Notes under the pieces: model-generated
The model's input: only the letters and a program-made list of their open reading frames with translations
The model's database searches: none
Told to the model about the DNA's origin: nothing
Assembly: GCA_000824825.2 (NCBI GenBank)
Contig: LM655170.1
Coordinates: 40,212-104,211, forward strand
DNA length: 64,000 bases
DNA from: Mesorhizobium sp. ORS 3324
GTDB lineage: Bacteria; Pseudomonadota; Alphaproteobacteria; Rhizobiales; Rhizobiaceae
Direction: 5' to 3'
Part shown: piece after piece, positions 52,387 to 61,454 of the stretch
Position numbering within the stretch: the stretch's first letter is position 1
Layout of the letters: each line of letters opens with the position of its first letter
Translations under genes and position numbers: made by a program

Positions 52387-52779
52387 TCACCAGCGCGCCA
52401 GCTGCGTGATCTGGATGAGATTGCCGCAGGTGTCGTTGAGCTGCGCGATGGTCGAGCCGGTGACCTCGGTCGGGGCCATGGCGAAGCTGCCGCCATTGGC
52501 CGTGATGCGCTCGTAGTCGCCCTTGATGTCGTCGGTGAACAGCGTCAGCGCGGGCTGGCCCTGCTTGAAGATGGCCTGCTGGTAGGTCTTTGCCGCCGGA
52601 TTGTCATTCGGCGCCAGCTGCAGCTCGGTGCCGTCCGGGTCTTCGGGCGAGGTGACCGTTAGCCAGCGAAACGGTCCGTTTGTGAAATCGGCTTTCTTGG
52701 TGAAACCCAGCACGCCGGTGTAGAAACCAAGCGCCTTCTCCTGGTCGTCGACATAGACGCTGGTCAGCTTGATCTTCAT
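52387..52779 (-). CDS. VOC-family protein in the ArsR-AHSA1 operon
   Basis: A 130-residue protein. TSVYVDDQEKALGFYTGVLGF is the first beta-alpha-beta unit, and MAPTEVTGSTIAQLNDTCGN the last. Such glyoxalase-fold proteins are commonly encoded with an ArsR regulator and an SRPBCC protein. The ATG at 52779 has GGAGAG 6 bp upstream and is preferred over the longer frame. Substrate unknown. Confidence 0.85.
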   Translation of the reverse strand: MKIKLTSVYVDDQEKALGFYTGVLGFTKKADFTNGPFRWLTVTSPEDPDGTELQLAPNDNPAAKTYQQAIFKQGQPALTLFTDDIKGDYERITANGGSFAMAPTEVTGSTIAQLNDTCGNLIQITQLARW

Positions 52780-52854
52780 TGCATCTCTCCATCGCTCACG
52801 CCTGCGGTTGCCACCGCCGAACAGTGCCTGCTTCATAAACCTTCCGGCGGGATT

Positions 52855-53265
52855 TCAATCGATCCGCGCCAGGACCTCTTCCAGGGCCGTCAAGAACTTC
52901 TGCCAGCCGACGATGGCGCCTCGGTAATAGGATTGCTGATCAGCGCGGAAGCCCGTCTGCTCCATACGCAGATGGGTACCGGTTCTAGTCGGGGTGAGCG
53001 TCCAGGTGACGACGCTCTCCAGGTCCTTGGTGTCCCAGGTGTAGGACAGCGTCTTGTTCGGCTCGACCGTCTGCACCTGGCAGTCGACGCCGCCCCAGTC
53101 CGCGCTCAGGTTGAAGCGGTGGTTAGCGACCGGCTTGAAGTCGTTCTTCATCAGCCATTCCTCGATGAGATGCGGTTGCGTCAGCGCACGCCAGATCTTT
53201 TCCGGCGGGTAAGGAATCTCGCGCTCGACGACGACGGAGCGGGTTCCGGCCGGCATGTCGTTCAT
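52855..53265 (-). CDS. SRPBCC/AHSA1-domain protein
   Basis: A 136-residue protein. REIPYPPEKIWRALTQPHLIEEWLM is the START-like beginning. ADWGGVDCQVQTVEPNKTLSYTW and TPTRTGTHLRMEQTGF follow, and the C-terminal helix is GWQKFLTALEEVLARI. Members bind hydrophobic ligands in a deep pocket. Its start overlaps the ArsR stop by 4 bp. With ArsR and VOC it forms a common operon of unknown physiological role. Confidence 0.88.
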   Translation of the reverse strand: MNDMPAGTRSVVVEREIPYPPEKIWRALTQPHLIEEWLMKNDFKPVANHRFNLSADWGGVDCQVQTVEPNKTLSYTWDTKDLESVVTWTLTPTRTGTHLRMEQTGFRADQQSYYRGAIVGWQKFLTALEEVLARID

Positions 53266-53585
53266 TGATCCATCCTCTTCAGCAGATCCTCGAGATCGTC
53301 GAAGCGGCTCTCCCAGAAGCCTGCCATCTGACGCGTCCAGTCCATCAGCGGCGCCAGCGCACCAAGCTGCGCGCTGTAGTGGGTCTGGCGGCCCTCATGG
53401 CGGTCGCGCACCAGCCCGGCTTCCTTCAGGACGCCGAGATGCTTCGACACCGCCGGCTGCGAGACGCCGGCCGCTGCCGTGAGCGCGCCAACCGTCTGCT
53501 CGCCTTGGCGGCACAGACGCTCGAAGATGGCGCGCCTTGTCGGGTCGGCAAGTGTCTTGAACAGCATATCGTGCGCGTTCGGCAT
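53262..53585 (-). CDS. ArsR-family transcriptional regulator
   Basis: A 107-residue winged-helix repressor: FKTLADPTRRAIFERLCRQGEQTVGALTAAAGVSQPAVSKHLGVLKEAGLV is typical of the SRPBCC-associated ArsR subgroup. No metal-binding Cys motif is seen. It heads the six-gene operon running to 51191 and probably represses it. The stop overlaps the AHSA1 start (ATGA). Confidence 0.92.
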   Translation of the reverse strand: MPNAHDMLFKTLADPTRRAIFERLCRQGEQTVGALTAAAGVSQPAVSKHLGVLKEAGLVRDRHEGRQTHYSAQLGALAPLMDWTRQMAGFWESRFDDLEDLLKRMDQ

Positions 53586-53752
53586 CTGGATTGATAACCC
53601 GATGGCTATTGATTGATCTATAACCGTGAAGATATATGTGAGTCAAGCGGCAGGAGCGGCTCGATGATCCTCGTCACGGGACCAACAGCCCATGTCGGAG
53701 GCGCCCATACCGGCGCGGCCCTTTCCACGCGACTCCGAGCAGGGAGTTCTTA

Positions 53753-54220
53753 TTAGACCGGAACGGACGCCGGGATCGTCAAGTCCCTGAGCAGCGTCGA
53801 AAGCTCCGGCTCGTCGATGAGCAAGGCAGCATCGGCCGGCGGCAGCCAGGCTCGCTGCCGGTTCGCGGCCTCCTGCCAGTCGGCCATCTCCTCGGTGACC
53901 TCGAGCAGGTAGACGACCACATCGACACGGGCGAAACGGCTGGCCATGCGTTTCCAATAAGAATAGGTGCCGGCAGGCTGCTTCAGCGCCTTGCCGAGCA
54001 CGCCGGCCTCTTCCTGGGCCTCGATCGCGGCCGCCTTACGCCCACTCTTGCCCCTCATCGGCCAGCCCTTGGGGACGATGAAGCGCCTGGTCGTGCGCGA
54101 GGTGACCAGCAGCACCTCGAGGGTGCCGTCTTGGCGCAACCGAAAGGGGATGGCCGCCACCTGGCGGATCCGCGCCCCCTTCTTTGCTCTGCGTACTGCT
54201 TTCTTCTTGGCTGTTGCCAT
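53753..54220 (-). CDS. NUDIX hydrolase
   Basis: A 155-residue protein with a basic N-terminus (KKKAVRRAKKGARIRQ) and the Nudix box GWPMRGKSGRKAAAIEAQEEAGVLG spread over about residues 52-76, although the consensus REUXEE is changed to AAIEAQEEAG. It is related to diadenosine/diphosphoinositol polyphosphate hydrolases. The start ATG at 54220 gives MATAKKKAVRR, preceded by a frame that is probably leader. Substrate uncertain. Confidence 0.85.
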   Translation of the reverse strand: MATAKKKAVRRAKKGARIRQVAAIPFRLRQDGTLEVLLVTSRTTRRFIVPKGWPMRGKSGRKAAAIEAQEEAGVLGKALKQPAGTYSYWKRMASRFARVDVVVYLLEVTEEMADWQEAANRQRAWLPPADAALLIDEPELSTLLRDLTIPASVPV

Positions 54221-54363
54221 CCCAAATCCAGTAAGAGCGGCATCCATGCCGCACCATCCGCGCGCGGCCAGATCCTGCCCCTGCAAACCCTAAAATCGCC
54301 GCCCACGCAATCCGGCTTTTGCCGGCAAGTAAGTCGGCTAAATAAACCGAAAAAGGCTGAATG

Positions 54364-54669
54364 TCAGCGGCACGCCCGCGAAATCGTGCTGCCGATCACC
54401 TGAGTCGGGCAATCCTGCTTGACGACCGGCACTTCAGGGCGGGGCTTCGGCACGATCTGCCGGTCCTGCTCGCGATAGAGCTGCTGCTGTTGCTGATATT
54501 GCTGCCGTTGCAGCTGGTTCCGGAGCGTCTGCAACTCGTTCTGCTGGATCAACAAGTTGCGGTCTGTCGGGATGACGACCTGCGCCGAGGCGTGTGAAGC
54601 CGCAGCCAAAAGGGCTGCAGCAGCCAGAGCTGCCGATATCAAGGCCGCCGAAAAGCGAGGTTGCGACAT
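54364..54669 (-). CDS. Secreted Gln-rich small protein
   Basis: A 101-residue protein with a signal peptide (LISAALAAAALLAAASHASA) and a mature part with a Gln-rich coiled coil, QQNELQTLRNQLQRQQYQQQQQ, then PKPRPEVPVVKQDCPTQVIG with two Cys in the tail. No known family was recognised. Likely periplasmic. The ATG at 54669 is preferred over the 21-codon extension. Confidence 0.7.
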   Translation of the reverse strand: MSQPRFSAALISAALAAAALLAAASHASAQVVIPTDRNLLIQQNELQTLRNQLQRQQYQQQQQLYREQDRQIVPKPRPEVPVVKQDCPTQVIGSTISRACR

Positions 54670-55093
54670 CGCTTCCTTCCCGCGTGAAAAAGAACCTTCC
54701 CGTAATGTAGGGTATTTGTCCGGATATACCATGGTTCAAGGTTTTGCGCGCGGCCGGTGGATCGAAAGTCCTGCCAAAGAAAATCTGGCCACGGCATAGC
54801 ATTTCGCTCAACGGGTCTGCCGGTACGCTCGCCAAGGTATGGTTCTGTCGGCGGACTGACCATTGCCGCAGGCGGACTATCTATCGCTTCGTCATCCTCG
54901 GGCGGAGCAAGGAGCGAAGCGACGCGGCGCAGACCCGAGGATCCATGCCGTGATTTTGGGGCGCTGCCCACGGTGCAGAATTCTGCTCCGCTGCATACTT
55001 GAGATGGCTTCGGCCAATCGCCACGGCTTGCGAAAATGAATTGCGCATCTTGGCGGTGGGCTTGCCTTCACCGCGGAGCCCTCTGTCGAGAAA
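54670..55093. other. Intergenic region with a palindromic repeat
   Basis: There are no coding ORFs in 424 bp. ATCCTCGGG (54894-54902) pairs perfectly with CCCGAGGAT (54934-54942). The interior is GCGGAGCAAGGAGCGAAGC-like, the kind of dispersed repeat seen in Mesorhizobium genomes. The kdp operon ends at 55094 and the secreted protein gene starts at 54669. Confidence 0.6.
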
Positions 55094-55786
55094 CTACTCC
55101 ACCTCGCGCAAACGGTAGCCGACACCCGTCTCGGTGATGATATAGCGCGGCTGGTCCGGGGTCTTCTCGATCTTCTGCCGCAATTGGCGGACATAGACCC
55201 TGAGATACTGCACGTCGGTCGTGTCGTTCCAGATATGCTTCATCAGGAACTGGTGGGTGAGCACCTTGCCGGCATACTGAACCAGGATGCTCAGTATGTC
55301 GTATTCCTTAGGCGACAGCTTAACCTCCTTGCCCTCGACCTTGACGATGCGTTTCACGAGGTCGACGGAAAGATCGCCGGTCTGGAACACCGGCTTCTCG
55401 CCCTGTTGCTGGAACTTGTGCCGCAGTGCAACGCGGATGCGGGCGACAAGCTCGTTCATGCCGAAGGGTTTTGTCACATAGTCGTCGGCGCCGAGTTCCA
55501 GCGCCGTGACGATGCCGGCCTCATCGGTGCGGCTGGAAAGGATCACGACAGGAATGTCGAGGCCGTCGCCGCGCCATTTGTCGAGCAGTTCGAGGCCGGT
55601 CATGCCGGGCAGGCCGAGGTCGAGCAGGATGAGATCCGGCGGCTGCGCCCCGATGAGCTCGATCGCCACCTTGGCGTTAGGCGCTTCGGAAACTGCGTAG
55701 CCCTGGCTGCCGAGGCCGACGCGCAGCAGCTTGCGGATCGGCGGCTCGTCGTCGACGACCAGGATGCTGACGTTCTGACTGGTCAT
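55094..55786 (-). CDS. kdpE: KdpE response regulator
   Basis: A 230-residue OmpR-type regulator with receiver motifs ILVVDDEPPIRKLL and the phospho-Asp in LILLDLGLPGMTG, then K in YVTKPFGMNEL. The C-terminal winged helix has LVQYAGKVLTHQFLMKHIWN and YLRVYVRQLRQKI. It activates kdpFABC on potassium limitation. It overlaps the kdpD end by 4 bp, so it is cotranscribed. Confidence 0.96.
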   Translation of the reverse strand: MTSQNVSILVVDDEPPIRKLLRVGLGSQGYAVSEAPNAKVAIELIGAQPPDLILLDLGLPGMTGLELLDKWRGDGLDIPVVILSSRTDEAGIVTALELGADDYVTKPFGMNELVARIRVALRHKFQQQGEKPVFQTGDLSVDLVKRIVKVEGKEVKLSPKEYDILSILVQYAGKVLTHQFLMKHIWNDTTDVQYLRVYVRQLRQKIEKTPDQPRYIITETGVGYRLREVE

Positions 55787-58506
55787 GCCGTCTGGTCCAT
55801 CCTGGCGTCGCTCATGTCGGGCAAGTCCGTCGGCACCGGCATCTTGATGGTGAAGATCGCGCCGGGCCGGTCGGTCCGGTTCGCCGCCGAGATCGTGCCG
55901 CCCATGGCCTCGATGAAGCCGCGGCTGATCGACAGGCCGAGGCCGGTTCCGGCGCGGACCTGGTCGCGCTTGCGCACGCGGTAGAAGGTGTCGAAAATCC
56001 GCTCGAGGTCGTCCGGCGGAATGCCTGGACCCTCGTCCATGACCTGCAGGATGACGGACCCGTTGTCGACCCAGCCCTGCAGGCGGATGGTCGAGCCCGG
56101 AGGCGCGTATTTCGCGGCATTGTCGAGCAGGTTGAACAGCGCCTGCTCGAAGAGCACGGGATCGAGCCGCAGCATCGGCAGGTCGGGCGGGATGTCGGTC
56201 TCGATCCTGTGCTCGCCGGTGACCTTATGGGCACGATTGAGCGCCGAGCCGATGACATCGCCAACATAGTGGAAGGCAAAGTTCGGCTCCATCGCGCCGG
56301 ATTCGATCTTGGTCATGTCGAGCAGGTTGGCGATGAAGCGGTTCAGCCGCTCCGATTCGTTCAGCACCGTCGCCAGAAGGTCGGCCCGATCCTCCTCGGG
56401 CAATGCGGAGGCGAACTCACGAAGCGTGCCCGCCGCGCCCATGATCGCCGCAAGCGGCGTCTTCAGATCATGGGAGATGGAGGTGAGCAGCGCCGAACGC
56501 AGCCGGTCCGCCTCCGCCGCCAGCCTGGCGCGGTCGACATCGGCGACCAGCTGGATGCGCTCGATGGCGACCGCCGCCTGATCGGCAAGCGCGTCGAGAA
56601 GACGCTGCTGCTCGGGCGTCAGCAGCGGGCCCTGCTTATCATTGTCGAGTCCGACGACGCCGACCGCCGTGCGGCCCGTCCGCAAGGGCAGATAGAGGCG
56701 CTTCGCGCCGGGCAGCGTGTCGGCGCCGCGCCCGGCCGGGCGGTCGTGCTCCCAGGCCCAGCGGGCCGCCGCGATGTCGGCCTCGGCCAGCGTGTCGTCG
56801 GGCGGGTAGCCGGCCTTAACCGTGATGGTGCCGTTCTCGGGCAAAAGCAGCACCACGCGCACTTTCAGCATCGAGGCAATCTGGAAGGCAGTGGCCCACA
56901 GCACGTCGTCGAGCGTGCCGGCGCCGGCGAGCTTCTTCGCGAAGGAATAGATGTCCTCGGTTGCCCGTGCGCGCGAGCGGGCGGCGACCGCCTGGCGCTG
57001 CACGCGCGCCGTCAGATTGCTGGCGATGACAGCGACAACGAGGAACGCGGCAAAGGCGACGATGCTCTCCGGGTCCCTGATCGTCAGCGTGTAGCGCGGC
57101 TCAAGGAAGAAAAAGTTGAAGGCAAGGGCACTCAAAAGACAGGCGTAAAGCGCTGGCCAGAGCCCGAACGTCACCGCCGATGTCAGCACGGCAAGGAGCA
57201 GCACGCTCGCCAGATTGCGAACATCGAAGAACTGATCGAGAACGCTGCTGACAGCCAGCGCGCCCGTGACAAAGACGGTGGTGACAAGATAGGGCCAGAC
57301 CTGGAACGGTCTCTGTTCCGCAGCCGCCTTGACCCTCGTCGAGGCGGCGTCGGCGTCGCGTTCGGTTCGCGAAATGACATGGACGCTGATGTCGCCGGCA
57401 TTGCGGATCAGATCATATGTGAGCGAGCCCTCGATCAGTTCGCGCCAGCGCGAGCGGGTCGGCCTGCCGATGACGATATGGGTGAAGTTGTTTGCCGTCG
57501 CGTGGCGCACGATGTCCTGGGCGACGTTCTGGCCGGGAACGGTCGTCACCTCGGCGCCGAGCTGCTCGGCAAGGCGCAGGTTCGCCGCCAGCCGGTCCTT
57601 GTCCTCTTCCGACATGCCGGCCAGGCGCGGTGTGTCGACATGCAGCGCCGTCCAGGGAGCGCGAAGCCGATCGGCAAGCCGGCGCGCATAGCGGATGCGG
57701 GTGGCACCACCCGGACGCGAGTCGACGCAGACAAGGACCCGCTCGCCGGCCGCCCACGGTCCCGGAATGGCATGGGACTGCATGTGGTTGAGCAGCTGCT
57801 CGTCGACGCGCTGGGCGGTGCGTCGCAGCGCCAGCTCGCGCAACGCCGTCAAATTGCCAGGCGAGAAATAGTTCTCGATCGCGCGCTGGGCGGTTTGCGG
57901 GAAATAGACCTTGCCTTCATGCAGCCGCTTGATCAGGTCGTCCGGGGTGAGGTCGATGACCTCGATATCGTCGGCCTCGTCGATGATGGAATCGGGGACG
58001 GTTTCGCGCACCCTGACCCGGGTGATCTGCGCGACGACATCGTTCAGGCTTTCGACATGCTGGATGTTGAGCGTGGTGTAGACGTCGATGCCCTGCGTCA
58101 GGATTTCCTGCACGTCGAGATAGCGCTTGGGATGGCGGCTGCCGGGCGCGTTGGTGTGGGCGAGCTCGTCGACGAGGACCAGGGCCGGGCGCCGCTTCAG
58201 GATGGCGTCGATATCCATCTCGTCGAGGGTGCGGCCCCTGTACTCGACCTCGCGGCGCGGGATCACCTCATAGCCGTCGACCAGCGCCTGGGTTTCCTTG
58301 CGGCCGTGCGTTTCGACGACGCCGATGACGACGTCGACACCGTCGGCGAGGCGGGCACGGCCCGCCATCAGCATCTCGTAAGTCTTGCCGACGCCGGGCG
58401 CAGCACCCAGGAATATGCGCAGACGGCCGCGGCCCTCCCGCTCGGCGTGCTCGAGTAGCGCGTCGGGAGATGGTCTGTTCTCGGGGTTGGTCCTGTCGTC
58501 CGGCAT
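55783..58506 (-). CDS. kdpD: KdpD sensor histidine kinase
   Basis: A 907-residue sensor. The N-terminal KdpD domain has Walker A GAAPGVGKTYEM and the LVLVDELAHTNAPGSRHPKR region, followed by a Usp domain. Four membrane segments (DUF4118) lie near residues 410-500, then a GAF domain, HisKA with SISHDLKTPLAAIMGA, and the ATPase with NLLDNAAKY and GTGLGLSISRG. It senses K+ and osmotic stress and phosphorylates KdpE. The ATG at 58506 follows the first in-frame ATG at 58515 by three codons; either is possible. Confidence 0.96.
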   Translation of the reverse strand: MPDDRTNPENRPSPDALLEHAEREGRGRLRIFLGAAPGVGKTYEMLMAGRARLADGVDVVIGVVETHGRKETQALVDGYEVIPRREVEYRGRTLDEMDIDAILKRRPALVLVDELAHTNAPGSRHPKRYLDVQEILTQGIDVYTTLNIQHVESLNDVVAQITRVRVRETVPDSIIDEADDIEVIDLTPDDLIKRLHEGKVYFPQTAQRAIENYFSPGNLTALRELALRRTAQRVDEQLLNHMQSHAIPGPWAAGERVLVCVDSRPGGATRIRYARRLADRLRAPWTALHVDTPRLAGMSEEDKDRLAANLRLAEQLGAEVTTVPGQNVAQDIVRHATANNFTHIVIGRPTRSRWRELIEGSLTYDLIRNAGDISVHVISRTERDADAASTRVKAAAEQRPFQVWPYLVTTVFVTGALAVSSVLDQFFDVRNLASVLLLAVLTSAVTFGLWPALYACLLSALAFNFFFLEPRYTLTIRDPESIVAFAAFLVVAVIASNLTARVQRQAVAARSRARATEDIYSFAKKLAGAGTLDDVLWATAFQIASMLKVRVVLLLPENGTITVKAGYPPDDTLAEADIAAARWAWEHDRPAGRGADTLPGAKRLYLPLRTGRTAVGVVGLDNDKQGPLLTPEQQRLLDALADQAAVAIERIQLVADVDRARLAAEADRLRSALLTSISHDLKTPLAAIMGAAGTLREFASALPEEDRADLLATVLNESERLNRFIANLLDMTKIESGAMEPNFAFHYVGDVIGSALNRAHKVTGEHRIETDIPPDLPMLRLDPVLFEQALFNLLDNAAKYAPPGSTIRLQGWVDNGSVILQVMDEGPGIPPDDLERIFDTFYRVRKRDQVRAGTGLGLSISRGFIEAMGGTISAANRTDRPGAIFTIKMPVPTDLPDMSDARMDQTA

Positions 58507-58562
58507 CAAGTCCAATCATGAATTGCGCCGGGGGTCGTGTCGATCCCTGGCGCGGGTGCTGA

Positions 58563-59126
58563 TTATTTCAGGTCGTCGAGCGCGAGATTGAGGGCCAGGA
58601 CATTGACCACCGGCTCGCCTATGAAGCCCAACTCGCGATCCTCGACATGGCTGTCGACGAGCGACTTCACCCTGGCCTCGTCGAGGCTCCTGGCCTTGGC
58701 AACCCGCACAACCTGGAAATAGGCGGCCTCCGGGCTGATGTCAGGATCGAGGCCGCTGCCGGACGTGGTGACGAGGTCCATCGGCACCGGCGCGTTCGGG
58801 TTCTCGGCCTTCAGCTTGCCGGCGTCGCCCTTGATGCGCTCGATCAGCTTCGCATTGGTCGGGCCGAGATTCGAGCCGCCGGAAGAGGCGGCGTTGTAAC
58901 CTTCGCCGGCGGCCGACGGCCGGCCGTGGAAATAGCGGTCGCCGGCGAAGGCCTGGCCGATCAGTTTGGAGCCGATGACCTTGCCGTCCTTCGTGATCAA
59001 GCTGCCATTGGCCTGGTTGGGAAACAGCGCCTGGGCGATGCCGGTCATGCCGATCGGGTAGACGAGGCCGGTAAGCACCGTGAAGAAGACGATCATGACA
59101 AAAGCGGGTCTGAGTTGCTTGAACAT
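58563..59126 (-). CDS. kdpC: KdpC subunit of the K+-transporting ATPase
   Basis: A 187-residue subunit with one N-terminal membrane helix (about 9-35: [20 protein letters not shown]). The signature is [23 protein letters not shown] and [10 protein letters not shown]. It stabilises the KdpFAB complex and raises ATP affinity. It follows kdpB by 12 bp and precedes kdpD by 56 bp. Confidence 0.96.
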   Translation of the reverse strand: MFKQLRPAFVMIVFFTVLTGLVYPIGMTGIAQALFPNQANGSLITKDGKVIGSKLIGQAFAGDRYFHGRPSAAGEGYNAASSGGSNLGPTNAKLIERIKGDAGKLKAENPNAPVPMDLVTTSGSGLDPDISPEAAYFQVVRVAKARSLDEARVKSLVDSHVEDRELGFIGEPVVNVLALNLALDDLK

Positions 59127-59138
59127 CGGAATAAATCC

Positions 59139-61235
59139 TTAAGCGAGGCCGAGGGCGGTGACGATCATGTCGATCGCCTTGATGCCGACGAACGGCACGA
59201 TTATGCCGCCAAGGCCGTAGACGAGAAGGTTGCGGGTGAGCAGCGCACCGGCGCCGATGGCGCGGTACTTGACGCCCTTCAGCGACAGCGGGATCAGCGC
59301 GATGATGATGAGTGCGTTGAAGATGATGGCAGACAGGATGGCGCTTTGCGGCGTCGCCAGATGCATGACGTTGAGCGCCTGCAACGGCCCTGCGGACTGA
59401 CCGGGCGCGACGTAGAAGACCGCGAACATCGCCGGGATGATGGCGAAATATTTGGCCACGTCGTTGGCGATCGAGAACGTCGTCAAGGAGCCGCGCGTCA
59501 TCAGCAGCGCCTTGCCGATCTCGACGATCTCGATGAGCTTGGTCGGATCGCTGTCGAGGTCGACCATGTTGCCGGCTTCTCGCGCGGCCACGGTGCCGGT
59601 GTTCATGGCGACGCCGACATCGGCCTGGGCAAGCGCCGGCGCGTCGTTGGTGCCGTCGCCGCACATGGCGACCAGCTTGCCCTTGGCCTGCTCCTCGCGG
59701 ATCAGCGACAGCTTGTTCTCAGGTGTTGCCTGGGCGAGGAAGTCGTCGACACCGGCTTCGGCGGCGATTGCCGCCGCCGTCAACGGGTTGTCGCCGGTGA
59801 TCATCACCGTGCGGATGCCCATCTTGCGCAGCTCAGCGAAACGCTCGCGGATGCCGCCCTTGACGATGTCCTTGAGGTGGACGACGCCAAGCAGGCGCCC
59901 GTCGCGCTCGACCGCCAGCGGCGTGCCGCCGGCCTTGGCGATCTCGTCGGCAACGGCCTGCAGGTCGCGGATCGTGTCGCCGGTGGGACGCGTGCCGTGA
60001 GCGGCGACGGTCGCCTGGTTGACGTGAGCGAGCACCGCATCGACGGCGCCCTTGCGCACCGACGAGCCGTCGATGTCGACGCCGCTCATGCGGGTCTGCG
60101 CGGTGAAGGGCACGAATGCGGCATGCAACGTCCTCATGTCGCGGGCGCGGATGCCGTATTTCTCCTTGGCGAGAACGACGATGGAGCGGCCTTCCGGCGT
60201 CTCGTCGGCGAGCGAGGCAAGTTGGGCGGCATCCGCCAATTCCTGCTCGGTGACGCCCCTGACCGGACGGAACTCGGTCGCCTGGCGGTTGCCGAGCGTG
60301 ATGGTGCCGGTCTTGTCGAGGAGCAGCGTGTCGACGTCGCCGGCGGCCTCGACGGCACGGCCGGACATGGCAAGCACGTTGAAGCGCACCAGGCGGTCCA
60401 TGCCAGCGATGCCGATGGCCGAGAGCAGCGCGCCGATCGTGGTCGGGATCAGCGTCACGAAGAGAGCGACGAGGATCGTCACCGGGATAAAGCCGCCGGA
60501 ATAGGAAGCGAAGCTCGGGATGGTCGCGGTCGCCAGCACGAAGATCAGCGTCATGCCGACGAGCAGGATGTTGAGCGCGATCTCGTTCGGCGTCTTCTGG
60601 CGCTCGGCGCCCTCGACCAGCGAGATCATGCGATCGAGGAAGGTGTGACCGGAGGCGGCGCTGATACGCACGCGGATCCAGTCGGACAGCACCTGGGTGC
60701 CGCCGGTGACGGCCGAGCGATCGCCGCCGGATTCGCGGATGACGGGCGCGGATTCGCCGGTGATCGCCGCCTCGTTGACTGACGCCACGCCTTCGATCAC
60801 CTCGCCGTCCGAGGGGATGATGTCGCCGGCTTCGACCAGCACGACATCGCCGACCTTCAAGCTGGTGCCGGGCACCAGCTTGAACTTGGAGCGATCCTCG
60901 CCATTGATGAGCAGCTTGGCCTGGGTCTCGGTGCGCGCCTTGCGCAGCGAGTCGGCCTGTGCCTTGCCGCGGCCTTCGGCGACGGCCTCGGCGAAATTGG
61001 CGAACAGAACTGTGAACCACAGCCAGATGATGATCTGCAGCGTGAAGCCTAGATCGCCGCCACCGGTGATCAGGTCCTTGACGAACAGCACTGTGCTGAG
61101 CGCTGAGACGACGGCGACGACGAACATCACTGGGTTCCTGACCAGCGTGCGCGGATCTAGCTTGCGGAAGGCGCCGCCGATGGCGGGCATCAGGATGCGG
61201 GCATCCAGAATGCTCGCGGATTTGGGCTGGCTCAT
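59139..61235 (-). CDS. kdpB: KdpB P-type ATPase subunit
   Basis: A 698-residue P-type ATPase. The actuator motif is [15 protein letters not shown], the phosphorylation site is [13 protein letters not shown] with the invariant Asp, and the hinge motif is [21 protein letters not shown]. About seven membrane segments. It hydrolyses ATP to drive K+ uptake through KdpA. Its start overlaps the small gene at 61232 by 4 bp (ATGA), implying coupled translation. Confidence 0.97.
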   Translation of the reverse strand: MSQPKSASILDARILMPAIGGAFRKLDPRTLVRNPVMFVVAVVSALSTVLFVKDLITGGGDLGFTLQIIIWLWFTVLFANFAEAVAEGRGKAQADSLRKARTETQAKLLINGEDRSKFKLVPGTSLKVGDVVLVEAGDIIPSDGEVIEGVASVNEAAITGESAPVIRESGGDRSAVTGGTQVLSDWIRVRISAASGHTFLDRMISLVEGAERQKTPNEIALNILLVGMTLIFVLATATIPSFASYSGGFIPVTILVALFVTLIPTTIGALLSAIGIAGMDRLVRFNVLAMSGRAVEAAGDVDTLLLDKTGTITLGNRQATEFRPVRGVTEQELADAAQLASLADETPEGRSIVVLAKEKYGIRARDMRTLHAAFVPFTAQTRMSGVDIDGSSVRKGAVDAVLAHVNQATVAAHGTRPTGDTIRDLQAVADEIAKAGGTPLAVERDGRLLGVVHLKDIVKGGIRERFAELRKMGIRTVMITGDNPLTAAAIAAEAGVDDFLAQATPENKLSLIREEQAKGKLVAMCGDGTNDAPALAQADVGVAMNTGTVAAREAGNMVDLDSDPTKLIEIVEIGKALLMTRGSLTTFSIANDVAKYFAIIPAMFAVFYVAPGQSAGPLQALNVMHLATPQSAILSAIIFNALIIIALIPLSLKGVKYRAIGAGALLTRNLLVYGLGGIIVPFVGIKAIDMIVTALGLA

Positions 61236-61453
61236 TTCGAAGCTCCAGTATCGATTGTGTTGGACGGCGCCGACTGCTCGGTCTTCGGGAACAGGTGCGG
61301 AAGACCGGAAGCCAGCAGCCAGATGACGAAGAGCACGGCCGCTATCCCCAGGAAGGTCGAGAGCGTCGGAAAGGGACGAGGCCTCTCGTCCCCTCCGTCA
61401 TCGGGCGGTTGCCGGTCATTCCGACGTCTGATGTTGAACCAGGGCATGGCCAT
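61232..61453 (-). CDS. Small single-pass membrane protein between kdpA and kdpB
   Basis: A 73-residue ORF with a basic N-terminus ([13 protein letters not shown]), an acidic/Pro-rich part, and one membrane helix ([22 protein letters not shown]). The start (ATG 61453 or 61447) lies just at the kdpA stop at 61455, and the stop overlaps the kdpB start, so it is perfectly packed in the operon. No family was recognised, and most kdp operons lack it. It may be a lineage-specific accessory subunit. Confidence 0.7.
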   Translation of the reverse strand: MAMPWFNIRRRNDRQPPDDGGDERPRPFPTLSTFLGIAAVLFVIWLLASGLPHLFPKTEQSAPSNTIDTGASK

Positions 61454-61454
61454 C

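Noticed and set aside
56209..60782. Two 700-codon plus-strand frames opposite kdpD and kdpB
   Set aside because: No motifs; both mirror genuine kdp genes.
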